Source: Ascaris suum
Lineage: Eukaryota > Nematoda > Chromadorea > Rhabditida > Ascarididae
Assembly: GCA_013433145.1 (NCBI GenBank)
Contig: CM024179.1
Span: 6,793,300 to 6,857,299 of the forward strand
Direction of reading: 5' to 3'
DNA length: 64,000 nt
Part shown: one piece after another, positions 38,338-52,200 of the stretch
How the letters are laid out: each line of letters starts with the position of its first letter
How positions within the stretch are numbered: the first letter of the stretch is position 1
Notes under the pieces: generated by a model
Seen by the model: only the letters and a program-made list of their open reading frames with translations
What the model was told of the DNA's origin: nothing
Database searches by the model: none
Position numbers and translations under genes: made by a program

Positions 38338-41300
38338 CTTTCAGACAGAACGCTGCCTTATCTTGCGTTTCGTTTGCGCTCTTAATTTGAAACACTTCAA
38401 CTGTGCTTCAGTTTGTGCGTTGATCAGCCTTACTTGCTTTCTTCATATGTGCAGATGCGTTTTACTCAACAATATGTTCTCTGCACACGTGCAAAATATT
38501 TCAGCGAATTACTAACAAAGCCAGAAGATCGTAGACTACCTGATCGCAAATGAGAATTTCGCTCGTAGACGGGATCGCAACCTGAGTCATTTCATTTTCC
38601 ATTCAGACGCCGAATCCGCTGAGCTACTTCATTTTCTTTTGCTCGCCATTTCCGATTTCTCAGTTGCCATCAGTTATCCCCTTCATCAATTGTTGTCTCA
38701 GAATTTTTTTGTTTTCGAGTTTTAATAAACTGTTTTTCAAGACAATTTCTTAACTGCAAGCCGATCTCAAATTGGTACTTCTCGTTCCAAAAAAAATTCG
38801 ATTTCCATCTCTGAAATAAATTTGCACACGCGACTAGGCATCAGCGCCATGCACAATTCAGAATCCTCAACGTGCTCATCCACAAAAAAGAATGATCCAA
38901 GGAACCTAAATATCTCGACACTTGAACATCCGGTACCTCAAATGGCAATGCCAAGTCGGTTGCGCCGAAATCGTCATGAATCTACCATACACACAGTCAG
39001 GCCATATTTTTCGAAGTTCAGCTTCCGTTCCGCGGTTAGAAAAGTGCGTGTCTGCTTTAAGGTTGCGGCAGAATTCTAGACTTGCAATGGCGAAATTCGA
39101 GTTTTCGAGAACGCAGTTCGGCTTTCGTGGTCCAGCGGAATTCCGATTCCACGAGCTCAAAGCTTTATTTCTGAAGTTGTGATTGCGGTTTTTGAAAGTC
39201 TCTTCCAGCGCAGCCACCCTTACGTTTCCGGATCTCAGATGCCGGATTATTTGAGAGGACGGCTGCTATAACACGAACAAATAAAACGATAAGAGAGGGC
39301 CCTTTAAGAGTTGTACCCTACATCCCCCATATTCGACAAGTATATAAACAGATTCTTCTTTTCCCCGCCGACTTTCCACAAATTTTTCTGTGGTCACATG
39401 AAAAAGCGGTTTTTGTATTGAATTTTGCACACACTTTGCGCGTACTGAGAGTTGAATTCACTCGCCACTTATTATTCATCCGCTAAAAATTAGATGAGTA
39501 TTCAACAAAATGCTTTAGTGACAATTTCCCATCATTTGCCCACGCTTCGAATTACAAATAACAATGTCCTGAGTATAACCTCCCGAGCATCCGTTCCATC
39601 TGAGATGTTCAACGGCTGTTTAGGCGTCGGGCCCTATCGTGTAAAATTATGAATCCCACTCCCGCGGAAGGTGAGGCTGCTTTTCATCCCCGTAAGGGCC
39701 CCGCAGGGGTTGAGTTCTCAGAATCCCGCACGAAGGGCAAGGGAATTTCAGGCCACCGGGGCTCGGCTCCACGGGGGCGGAAGATTGGAAAACACCCGGT
39801 TCTGTTAGGAGACTTTTCGCTGTTGTGCTGTAGCGTTTTCGTGTAGAGCTGCAATAGGGACAACTTTCGAAGTTGAAGTCCTGGCGCGTCTTTGGCCAAC
39901 TCGTTTCATATAGAAAACGCTACTGAAGCCCAAGACGAATGTTTTTGCCAAGCGCAGTTGCATGTTTCGTTAAATGTAGACGATGACTCAACTATAGGAA
40001 ATGAGTGCAGAGAAGATTTGCTTCGTGGCTACTTGATAATGTTATGTGTGGTGGAGGGCGGTTTCCTGTCGCAAAAGTGATAGAAATGAGAAAAGGAACA
40101 GGACATGCACGCCATGGTGCCGTTTCTCATTCTAACATACTGCATCACGCAGTTCCCTGTGACTTATTGGGGAATTTTTTTCTGCTTGCGACCGCAGAAT
40201 TCACTCTTCTAACATCCAGCACTGGGGTGACAAAGACTACCAGGGTACCCGCGACTGCCTCGGAGGCGGGGGATTGGTTGCAGCGAATCCTCGCCCCCCT
40301 TCGGAAGGGGAATTTTTGATCGCGGAGATTCTGTGGTCCAAAATTTATGATTAATCTTAATGCGGCAGGGGGTGGGGGTGGGGGAAGGGGATGACGCTGA
40401 ACTCCAAGCACTACCGTAGTGCCTATACTTTCATGTCTTCGTGCATATGACAAACTTTTTAGATCAAACAGCATGTTGATGCCTCAGAAGTCAACGTGTT
40501 CATACGGGTAATGCACGCATGTTTCTTAGCTTTACGCTTTGCTTACCTCAGCGCAACCGAAGTTCACCTCATTCTTCTCCCGCATGGTCGATTGTTCACC
40601 CTGTTTGTATACTATTTCTCGTACCATATAATGATGTGAATAAGTGAAGAACGATAAGTGGACGGTGCGAGGGGAAGTAGGGAGGTTGTTTTCGAGATGA
40701 AAGCAGGAGTGATTTGACTTAGGGAAGAAGTGATCTGATAACGGGGTGAGGAGGAGGGGAGAGGAGAGAGACGCATGAATAGGAGCGAAGAATGGCGATG
40801 CAAGTTTTGAGTCAAATGAAACACAGAACACCACTACTCAGGCCTTTGTTAACGGCCACATGTCCTTCAAAACAGAACACACCCCGTCGGCAACATAAAC
40901 TCTAAAACACCGTCCAAGATTCATGCTGTGCAATTTTGTATGCCTCAATTATTGCTTCAATTCATCATATGGGACGATAGTGACACTAAGGCACTCAATG
41001 AACATTACAAACGAACTAATGGGACAAACCAACAGCAAAATTGTGCGTCATTCCAACCAAATTTGTGGCTATGTTAATATCTCTTGTTGTGAGTGACCAG
41101 CTTAAGGTTTTTCATGGGTGATATTGGTATCAGTGTGACGATATGCTGCAAGCCTTCTTGTTCCAGCATCTTGACCTCATAAAAGATAGCGTGACCTCAG
41201 TGACAAAGTATAGCTCAACATGTAAGCAATCATGCTGTTGTCTTCTATGTTGGCGTCCCTCTATGGTGACGATGCAGTGCATTCACGCATGCGACGTTAT
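38338..41300. other. gene-free region with GC-rich repeat-like block
   Basis: No supportable gene. From about 38.9 to 40.4 kb base composition shifts from AT-rich to markedly GC-rich patches, notably 39650-39790 and 40230-40390 (runs such as GGGGTTGAG, CACGGGGGCGG and GTGGGGGTGGGGG). This is unlike either the neighbouring introns or coding exons and looks like inserted repetitive DNA. The right part leads into the XPD 5' region. Confidence 0.4.
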
Positions 41301-41307
41301 GTTTCAG
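41298..41307 (+). promoter_or_regulatory. candidate trans-splice acceptor upstream of XPD
   Basis: TATGTTTCAG ends at 41307, 58 nt before the predicted XPD start codon. It resembles nematode splice acceptors and has no matching upstream coding exon, which is what a spliced-leader acceptor would look like. Inference only. Confidence 0.35.
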
Positions 41308-41365
41308 GGTTGTGACTGAGGTACGTTTACTGCGTGACACGTTAAGCAGCACTACAACGATAGAA

Positions 41366-43181
41366 ATGAAGTAAGCCCTTCCTTATTTCCTTTTTCAATT
41401 TCTCAATTGCGTTTTTTGTGCTTTTTGCGTTTGTGCTTTTAGCAAAACGCATTTGCATCTGTATTTAAATCTACTTACTTAGATGTATGTTGTGCTTATT
41501 TGTCCATATTCAGATAGATGTCATGGATATTTTTAATCTGCGGTCAGAACAAGTTATTGCGATGTGATTTGGTGAATAAACCTGGGTTTCATGGTCACTC
41601 TGTTGACCCCATACGATATTCTGTGGATATCATACTAAGAAGCCTCAGATCGATTGATACGAAGCCGCGAGTCGATTGATACTAAATTCCAGATCGACTG
41701 GCAATAAGTCTCAGATCGATTCAATAGTTTTTGGATAAACTTTCGATGCCCCAGATCGGTGGAATTTTTACGATCAGAAGTTGTATGCGCGGATTTCGAA
41801 CAATTTTTTGGACCAGAAAACATTTTTGAATGTAAGGACTTAGTACCATGGGCTGTCATCTTCACATGCGGTTGTAGCTTATTTCCCATCGTTCTGAGTC
41901 TCTTATCAATTATCTCGGAAACGTCTTTAAAAATATTCATTCGTGAAATTAGACTTCAGATTTGTCTCTTTACTACTCGTAGTGGTGGTGAAAAATTTAT
42001 GTTATTTATGGAGAGGCGCCGCACAGGTAAAAACCCTTCGTCAGTTGTGATACTTCGAAGAGGATTAGGAAAACCAAAAACCTTTCTGCTTCTCTTTTTG
42101 AAGAACCAATAATTTAAGAGTGGTATTGGTGTAAATTTCGATTTTCGGCCACGTGAACTTTATTTTCGGTCAGCTAAATCTTTTTTATCTGGAATTTGTA
42201 TAAATGAACAGCTGTTCGTGTCTTGTAAGGAAAACCTAAGGGACTCCTTTGAAGGATCGATGTGGATGGTTTGGAGGTGTACTTCCCATACGATTATATC
42301 TATCCGGAGCAAGTTCTTTACATGGAGGAGGTGAAGAAAACACTTGATGCTCAGGTAATGAATGCTAATGTGCATATTTTTTGGTTAACATTAGTTGTGT
42401 TTGATTGGCGGCAAGTGTCCAACACGACTAGGAAGATGTTGATCGCTCAATGGGAGAATTACAACCGTTGTAATGTCTTCATTACGGTGTTAAGTTGCAC
42501 TCCCCCTTACCTCTTCCCACTTTTTCGAGGAGGTTATGGGCACCTCTGCCGGCAGATTGTAATGCACAGAAGCTTGACCTTTTGTGGTTTGAAAATGTTC
42601 GCGAACTGCAACTTAAAAGCGTTTCAAAGAGGGATATGAATTTTTAGTTGAATATTCGTTCACAATAATATTTGCTTTAGGGTCACGCTCTACTGGAGAT
42701 GCCTTCGGGTACTGGTAAGACGATCTCGTTGCTGTCACTCGTCCTCGCCTACATGCTCAAGTTTCCAGATAAGCTGGATAAGTTGATATATTGCTCACGA
42801 ACAATTCCTGAAATAGAGAAATGTGTCGAGGAACTTCGCAATCTTTTCAAATATTACGAGCAAGTCAATGGGGCAAGTTGCTTTTATTGTTTTGCCTTTT
42901 CTGTCCATCGTATCATTCGAGGGTGATTCCATTCTAATCCTCCACCCCCCCCCCCTTTTCCGAGTGAATGAACCTTTCGCCTTTAATGAGAAACACCTTT
43001 CGTTATTGTTTTAGAAGAGGTGAAATTTTTGTGCCTAGGCGATTGATGATTGTGACATCAGATTGCTGATCTCTGGACTGCAGTTTCACGCAATTTTTGG
43101 GCTCCGTCTTGTTTTTACTTCTTTTATGCGCTTGTGCAAATTATATTTATAAGGCTCATTATGGTAACATCATGTCCATGC

Positions 43182-43249
<68 letters not shown>

Positions 43250-46200
43250 GTCTGCCTGTGCTTTAGTTCTGACTCGGTAATCACCGAAGCCAGAGTTGAC
43301 AAAATATATTGGATATATTGCATACCATGGGGATCTTCTGCACTAATATTCAAGTAGATTCACCGATTTCAAAAAGATTCGAGGGCACTTAAGCATGTTC
43401 AAAATTTCGCATGCCCTTGCTACCAGTCAAGTTTACATGTTATGGCAGTCGTTTTCCAGAAAAACAGATCTTTTGTAGGAAGCTTGGAAGAGCGGTTGGT
43501 GCACATGAAGTACGATTTTGCGCATCTTTAATAATCTGCTGACGATTCATGCGGTTAGTTAGGGTGGTAGGGGTGAAGGGGGAAGAGGGCTGCCAAGCGT
43601 TTACTGCGCCAGGTTCCGCTTTTTCGCCTGCTTTACTTGGTTCATTTTTATGACACTCTGGAAAGACTGACTGGAGCCGGCAATGTTCCAGTAACTATTT
43701 TAACACATGCTGTAGGTATGTGCATTTTCTGGAAAGGTAAAGTGCCGTGCTCGTAGGTCACGTCTGCGGACAATGTTTTGACTGGTCATCAAACGGTGGC
43801 TGCCATCTAAATGTGAGGTATATCAGAGTCAGCTCCCTCGTGAGGGGTGACTTATTTTGCTAATTTTCAGCCTTAACAGAGAGAGGGGTTGAGGCAAAGT
43901 AAAGGTGGACTTGATAGAAAGATGGCGAAGTATAGGAAAGGTAAAGAAGTGTTAGCTTATTTCTGCTAAGGCGTAGAAATTAAAATCAATTCAAATAATA
44001 GTTTGTGGCATTCCCCTCGCTACACCATACCTTCAAGCACGCAGTCCTTCGATACTGGAGAAGGTTTGTTAAGATAATGAAAATATATCGGCGACCAGCT
44101 CGAGTAGCTGTAATATTGTGGGAGTAATCAGTTAAATTTTAGAAACGACCTGCATTGCTTGCATTGGCCATATCGGCACGCAAGAATCTCTGCATTAATG
44201 AATCAGTTGCATGTTTGCGTCAAGGCAGTGCAGTCGATGGTGCATGTCAGAGGTGAGTTTTTCAATTTTTGAAACACTTTCACAGGTAATGAGATTAACG
44301 ATAGATCAGTAATCGTATCCTCAGAATTTGTAATTTTCGCTTTTTATTTCTTGATAAGCTTTAATGAAATAATTGAAAGAGGCTGTACAATTGACAAATT
44401 TTTTCGTCGATTACATAACTGTAATTAGTTGTGCCTAGTTGATCGTCGTCATCGTTGATACATTTGAAGTGGTTTAGGTTAACGGCGGGTTTTGTTCGTG
44501 CTAAGCGCAAACTCCAACCTGATCTGCCGGCGTGCTCTTTCTTCGAGAAATTCGATGCGCAACGGGAAGTCGTTCTTCCAGCAGGTGTCTACAACTTGGT
44601 ATGGGACATGGAGAATTAAAAGATTATTTTTGAGTAATGATTATGATTAAGTTAGTAATGTTCGTTCTCGTATCGTTTTTTGGAAAGTTTTTGTTCGTCG
44701 AGGATGAATCGATGAAAATTGGAGTGTGAAGAATATGTCAAAAGGTTTATGGTAAGGTGAACACATTCTACCGCAGTGTAGGCCAGGTTTATATCGAGCG
44801 CAAGGACGTGTTCGTTCAAAAGATAGCTGTTGTTTTTGGTTGGGATGATGGCGGTTCCGAGGTCATTTCTTTCGACAACATGAGTGGTTGGTTGCCCAAC
44901 ACGCATGCTTCGATATATAGAGCCAAGTTTTTCGAGTATATTCTTCCCGATTCTCTTTCCACTTCGTATCTTTGTAAATTATGCGTTCCTTGTAGTTGAA
45001 ACCAATTCCACTATAATCGATATGTTGTTTGCAGTCCAATTTGCGTAAATGGGGTCATCAGAAAGGCGTTTGTCCCTATTTTATGGCAAGGGCGAACGCG
45101 GATCGTGCAAATATTATAGTCTACTCATATCATTACATCCTCGATCCCAAAATAGCGGAACTTGTCTCGAAGAATTTCAGTCGACGTTCATGTGTTGTCT
45201 TTGATGAAGCGCACAACATTGGTTAGCATTTTCTTTCTTTAATAGTCATGCCTTTTATTTATCTATGCGTGCTCATATAATGCCAGACAAATTGTTTTTT
45301 TTTTTTCAAATCTATTAAATTGCTAGCTCGTTTCTGTGTTATTGTTTATTGCTGTGAATGCTGATTAGCGTAGTGTGTGGCGTAAGAAGTAAGTAAACCT
45401 GTTTTATGTCAAGTGTCTTGATTTTTGTTCCTAAAGTCTATCCTGAATTCCAAAATTTTCGATCTTTGAAGTCTTTTTCAATTTTTTGAAAGAGTATTAT
45501 TAAGATAACGTATGTATCGAGTCGATGAGCGTATCACTGACAAAATCAACGGTTGAGAAAGCGATGCAAAAAGTTGCTCTCCTCGACAAACATGTGCAAA
45601 GGTTTGTCTTGCATCGTGATCTTTGTAATCCGTTTCAATAGAAAATCTTTCAATGGACATTCAGTTTTTTCGTGTTTTGTTAGAGAAATTGTGATATTAG
45701 CATGTAAATGAATGATTGCGGCTGAACGGTTAAGGAGGTTGATTGCCACACATAAGATTTGGGTTCGATCTTTTCTGCCATTCTTCTCCACTCCCTCCTC
45801 CCCCATCCACCTCCTCCCCTCCCCCCTCCCCCCCTCACTTTGCAACTTTCCACTCTTCATTTATCCACTCTTTTTCTAATGTTCTTGCATCATTGAAAGA
45901 CAGCTGTTGCTTTGTGTATGTGAGAGAATGAGATATGAAACAGTTTCCTAACGATATGTATTTTGCGTTATTTAATAGGGGGATTTTTATTTCGACTTTT
46001 AGATCATCGCGTAGATATTGCAAAAGAAGTTGTGAGGGGAATAGATAAGATGAATTGAGATTTGTGTCTCTTTAAGGGGAGAGGTTAAACGTTCAGTGAT
46101 ATGGATTTGACGATTTATATCCTTCATTTGCATTAAGTCTTGCTGAGTTTATTTCGGTTCGTCATTTACTTCGCTGTTACACATAAGATGCCCTTTTTGA

Positions 46201-49200
46201 AATAATCTTCAGTTTATTTCCGAGCAGTGTCACTTTGCTTTCAGTATGCAACGATATGAATTTTAGATTGAAAGAGGAAAATAGCGAACGGCTACAAAAT
46301 GAATACGAACGTTTAGTTGAAGGGCTGAGACAGGTGGAGCAGGACCGCGCCAATGATGAAACGCTTGCAAATCCAGGTAAGGAACTTATTTACTTTATTC
46401 CGCAGTCATTTAGCATTTAATGTGAAATCCCCGAAGACAAGCGTTATGCTAGCTTTAGTTTCATCATTGAAGCTCGTGCAGTCACCTCAACACACTGTGG
46501 ATGCAGAGGGCTACTGTCAATCCAATGGGGCTCTAGTTGGGGTGTCACGGTCGATCCGAAGTCTACGTGTTTCATGTGATCGAGATGTGTTCGATGAAGT
46601 GAGCAATTTGTGGTCTGAGGTGATAAATCGTTTTCTGCAGCAAAACAAAACTGTCGTTAGAACTGTGATACACTTTTTAGAGAGAAAGCAGTCTAAGAAT
46701 AAAAGTGGTGCCGGTACTGCTGAGAAAGAGGTATGGAAATCGGTTTTATTTAGATTTGCAGTTGAGTTCGCTTGCATTCGGACTTTACGAGAGATGCGAA
46801 TAGCTCAGTTTTTATGCTGTAACGATGAGGTGTTGTGATTTCAGTATTACCAGATTCGATCCTACAGGAGGCAGTTCCGGGCAGTATCAGAACAGCACAA
46901 CATTTCATCAACTTCTTGCGACGCTTCATTGAGTACCTTAAATACCGGATGCGCTCTACCACGGTGCTCGTTGAGAGTCCAGCTTCTTTTCTTTTTGACA
47001 TACAGGAACGAATGTATATTGAGCGGAGACCACTCAGGTAATTTTTTGCGATCATCTTACAGTTCCTGAAAGAATGGGCAAAGAACCCAAAGATCAGATG
47101 CATAAATGCGTTTGGGGAACCAACAGGTAGCGAAGCGTGCTTTTGTAAATTTGCAATACAAATGTTAGGTTTGGCACAAACAAATCTTGGCACTGCTGCT
47201 TTCCTTGTCCATAGATCCTTTCTTTATTTTTTGCAATTGCTTTACCGTTTCAATTATATAGTTGAACAGGCTTTGAAATTGGTCAAAAGGAATTGTTTTG
47301 GTGGCAGTCACTTGATGATTGTGAAGTTTCGATGAAAGTAAAAAGAGTGAGAGAGAAGAGTACCGACCGAATCTCATCTAAAACTCGTACAGTTTCCTAT
47401 TTCATTTACTTTATTGATCAAATTGCTAAATAAAGGAAGCGATCTGTTTCTCTCGGTTCTAGAATTGCTTTATATGCATTCGGTATTATCGAAAATGGGT
47501 GTGATTTTCAGATTTTGTACGGAACGATTTGCCTCTTTGGCGCGTACACTTGAGCTAGCAGACATATCAGACTTTCATTCATTGGTTTTGGTAACGAACT
47601 TCGCCACGCTTGTGAGCTCATATGGTCCAGGTTAGTAGGAAACGTTGTATTTTAAAAATGCCGATTGTTTATACTTGCTTAAGGCAAAGTTAATAGATGT
47701 GTTAAAAGGGCCGTAGCAGAAATGCGCCTTTAGTAAGGGGATGTTGAATTCTCAGTCGACTTTTTATTTCTAATCTTGTAGCAATATTCTTTGGAGGTTT
47801 CTCGCAAATTGAATTCAGGAAACTTCCAAGCTTTGTTTTATGTGATGAAGAGTAAGCATTAGCTGCTATTATAAAGAGGTGAAAATACATGAATCGCTAA
47901 AATTACACCGTTTATGGTTAAATAGTTGCAGAGAAATACTGAGAAAAATGTTTCTTTTTGCGATACTGAAAGTAACTTTTTTGGTGGTTAAAAATCGTTT
48001 GCATAGGCTCAGAGAGTGCTGATTTTTTCTTCAGAACTAGCTAAATACTTGTTTGTTAATAGAAATGACCTGAATATTGGAATTGTGTTCCCTTTTCTTG
48101 CAAAAGTATTCTAGGTTCACATTCATTTGAATGCCTTTGCAAATATTTTTGGCGTTGGCTGATTGCAGCCGTTGCCTGAGGGCATCGGTAGTAAGGTGGT
48201 CTTGGGTTGTCCTATGAAAATGCTCTTACAGGCTTCTCGTTGATAATTGAACCACTCGATGAGAAGAGTGGTGATGCTCACAGCTGCACAATGCACTTGA
48301 ATTGTATGGATGCATCAATCGCGATACGACCCATTTTGCAACGCTTTCAATCCGTTATTATCACTTCGGGGGTTAGTGTTTATAAGCGTCTTCATTTCCG
48401 CTTATGAGTGAGATTTGACGAGGAAATTAATGCGTATGGTGACTTTGCTTAGGCTCAATTGAAGGTTTAAAAGGTGAAGTTCATACTTGAGACTCATACC
48501 GTAGATTTGCCATTTCAGCGCCGGTAGTTCCTCGAGAAGAGCGGAGAAAAAATTTCACGATAGGAATTTAGGAATCTCGTAATGTTGATGAACATGGCAT
48601 TCCCCTCTATAGGATTTGCTGCACACTTTTCTCTAATAAATCTGTGCTATGAGTGCTTCCATCGGAGAAGACATAGTAACCTTAATTGAGTGACTCGAAT
48701 TGGCACTAAATGCTTTTGCATTTTATCATTTTTTGCAAAAAAACTAAAAGCATTTAAATGCTCCCGCATTTTTTAAAATCATCTGATATCCAACTTACTT
48801 TTTCGACTTCATAGCTGCAATCTCGAGTGGGAGGGAGTCTTCAGAATAAATGGGACTGAAATTTCAGAAGTTTTTTGATGTGTTTTGATGAAGAATGTAT
48901 TTGCAGACATTATCACCGCTTGAAATGTATCCAAAGATTTTGGATTTTGATCCGGCAGTTATGGCGAGTCTGTCGATGACACTTGCAAGGCCATGTATCG
49001 CTCCTCTCATCGTTTCCAAAGGTGGCACATTCTTGTTTTGTTATTTGAGTGCATGCTGACGAAAGTTGCTTTGCACGTACCTCAGAATTCCGCTATTTTT
49101 GGGATTACGTGTGATTGTGGCCTCTTTGCTTGCATTGCAGTGTGAGCCTTTCTCTCTATCTATTTCAGGCGAGCATTTGTGCACCTTTATGGCACATTTT

Positions 49201-52200
49201 TGTATTTCTCTTTGAAACATCTCACACAAAGAGTTTGTTTGATGTTCTGAAATTTTTGCGCTAGAATGCTTTGAGGTAGCTTTGAAAGTTTATTTTACGG
49301 AAATGCTGTAACTGTAGTCCGAAGGCATTCTTCCAAAGTGTATCAAAGGGTTTTTAGGAAACGACCAGGTGGCAATCACATCACGTTTTGAGTCACGCGA
49401 CGATGCGGCTGTGATCCGTAACTATGGCAATCTAGTGCTGGAGGTGGCATCGATCGTGCCCGATGGAGTGGTGGTGTTCTTTACGAGCTACGTCTATATG
49501 GAAAATGTCGTGTCAATCTGGTACGATCAGGTTCGTTGTATTCACCTATGTCGAAACTATCTTGGATAGAAACCACTGCCCATATTCAACGTCACTTGAG
49601 TGATTCAGGATGAGCCGTAAGTGAGATGGTCAATTCACTGCGATGTTTACGCTCAGACGACTGTGAATAGTGAGGCAATGTGAACTGATGTAGAAAAGCT
49701 AATAGCTTTGAGGTGTTGCGGGCGAGGTGACTCTAATGGCTTATTTGCTTTGATGGAAGTGATGTCATTTGTTAACGGTTTCGCTTCGAGAGCATTAATA
49801 ACTCCTTCAAGGTTGTTGGTGATAGATGATTCAGCAGGTAGTGTGAGTTATTGTGAGGTGTAATTTTCGAAGGATGCATGAACAATATTTTTTATGAGAG
49901 AGACATAGCGCAGTGATTTGCATTGCAGTGGTTATCTGACCTAATGTAGCCTCGTAGTAATACGGATAATCTCATTCAGTTTATAGTAGTTGAAAGTAGG
50001 ATCAGGATTAGAACTGATTCTCTTCGCAGAACGCTATCAGCTTTAGTCCAGATCTCAGTGAGGTCAAGGTTTTTCTTGATAAAGCAGTTTGGACTATGGG
50101 TAGTTGGATCGACGGTTAACGATTGGAATTAAGACAACTGTAACTCGTTGGATTCAAATGAAACCACTTGCAGCGTATAATCGATGAGCTGATGAAACAT
50201 AAGCTTCTTTTCATCGAGACAACAGATGCATTAGAGACGAGCGTCGCCCTCGAGAAGTACGTTGAGGCTTGTGACTCCGGTCGAGGAGCGATTCTCTTCT
50301 CTGTTGCGAGAGGGAAGGTATCTTTCGTTGGCTTTTATGGTGCCTTAGTGTGCATTTTTCTGGACTAACTGAGTGCCGATATTGATTACATTTACATTTA
50401 AATAAATTGGAGGTGGGGGGGGGGGGTACTTCGGTGATAAACCATTGTGAATGATAGTAATGTAATGAGTACAGAGATGTAACACGAATCGCTTGTCGCG
50501 TGATTGCTGTGCTTCTGTTTTTGATTCCTTTCCGTGATTATACCTGAGGGTTGTTTCACACCTCATAGAGGCATCCTGTCCTCATATTTTTTACCTGTCA
50601 ATTACGTTGTCGAATGACAAGTGATAAATGTTTGCTTTCCGAACTTATCATCACAAAGTGCGACTTTGAATCATTAGGCCGTAAAAGTGAATTGGTGAGG
50701 AAATCGAACGATTAGTTATTGTGCAATGTGCTTATCGAAGAGTAGGGCATCAATTTGCTTTTTATCATTACTTTACTTTTTCCCAATTAGTCACTGCAGA
50801 ATCGAATTTTACTTTTTCATTAAAAGTTTTGAATCGATCGTCGTCGTGTAAAGTTATAAAATTGCTTCCTTCCTTTGCAGTATGTTTCTCGCAATGGAAA
50901 TCACCTTGTTCGAGTATAAATTAATCTTTTTTTGATGAAATATTTTTCTAAAGCGTGAAAAAGTTATTGTTTTCTATTTGAAACATTTCCTGTGGCTTTC
51001 CCACTCGATTATTTAAACAATCGCATCGATGAATTAATAATACGCAACAAAACGGGATTAACGTTTGTTGCATTTCTCATCTCATGCAGCAACATCCACA
51101 TTTGTCTTTATTGCCGAAGACTAAGCAACCTGTCCACAGATTAACTTGCACTCATAGGGATGCATTACATGTCCAAGCGGTTAAGAGCATTACCATCAGC
51201 CAGATGGTTGAGCGCATTTTGAGTAATATACTGGGTGCAGATGCGAATGTATCATACTTGTAGGTATCGGAAGGGATCGATTTTTCTCACCACCTTGGTC
51301 GTGCTGTTATAATGCTTGGAATACCGTATGTGTACACAGAGAGTCGTATTCTTCGCGCTCGCCTCGAGTATCTGAGGGAACATCATGGCATCAAGTGAGC
51401 TTTTCTTTGAAGAAATAGCTATGAAGGAGGGCATTTCTGAGTGGTGAAGATGTCGGAATAAGAAACCTATCGTAAGAATACCTCTCCCTTATCTCCTTTC
51501 TTCCTTCCCTGCTACCTCTTCTTCCTCACCCGCCGTCCGTCAAACTTGGTTTGATATATTAGTCCTTTAATGTATGTTAGCTTTATTCGTATGCTGTTTT
51601 TCACCTTCAGCAGCAATGATAGAAATTAATTCGGTTTTAATATTACCCAAAGAAATAAGTGAACTTGAGTTTGGTTTATTCAAAATTTTTGTCACTTGAG
51701 GAATATGTGCAAGCGCAAATAGCATTTTTTTTTCTCTCTCATACCGTCATTCGTAATGCAAGGTGAAGTGGTTTTTCTGTGCAGAAGAACGATCAGTTGG
51801 CGAAAGGACACTCATATAAGAGGTCCTTTTTAGAGGATGCTGTGAAGGGATCTTTACCGTAAATCTTGAACATAAGCCCCGACGCAGTAATAATCGAAGG
51901 TTTTGTGGTATAGATCTTTTGCTCAGTAGCGGTTGAATAAGAAGAGGTATCTGAGGGCAGCATTGAGTGAGACCTATTACTGAAGTTTGTTTATGTTTTA
52001 TTTACGCTTTCAGGGAGAACGACTTTTTGACATTCGATGCGATGCGTCATGCAGCACAATGCGTGGGACGTGCATTGCGAGGCAAAACCGACTATGGTCT
52101 TATGATATTCGCCGATAAGGTGAGATTGTTATGTTCGTGCTCATGCTTGCAACTTGCGCAAAACTTTCTCTCTGATAACAGTACGACAAGCTAGCAAGGG

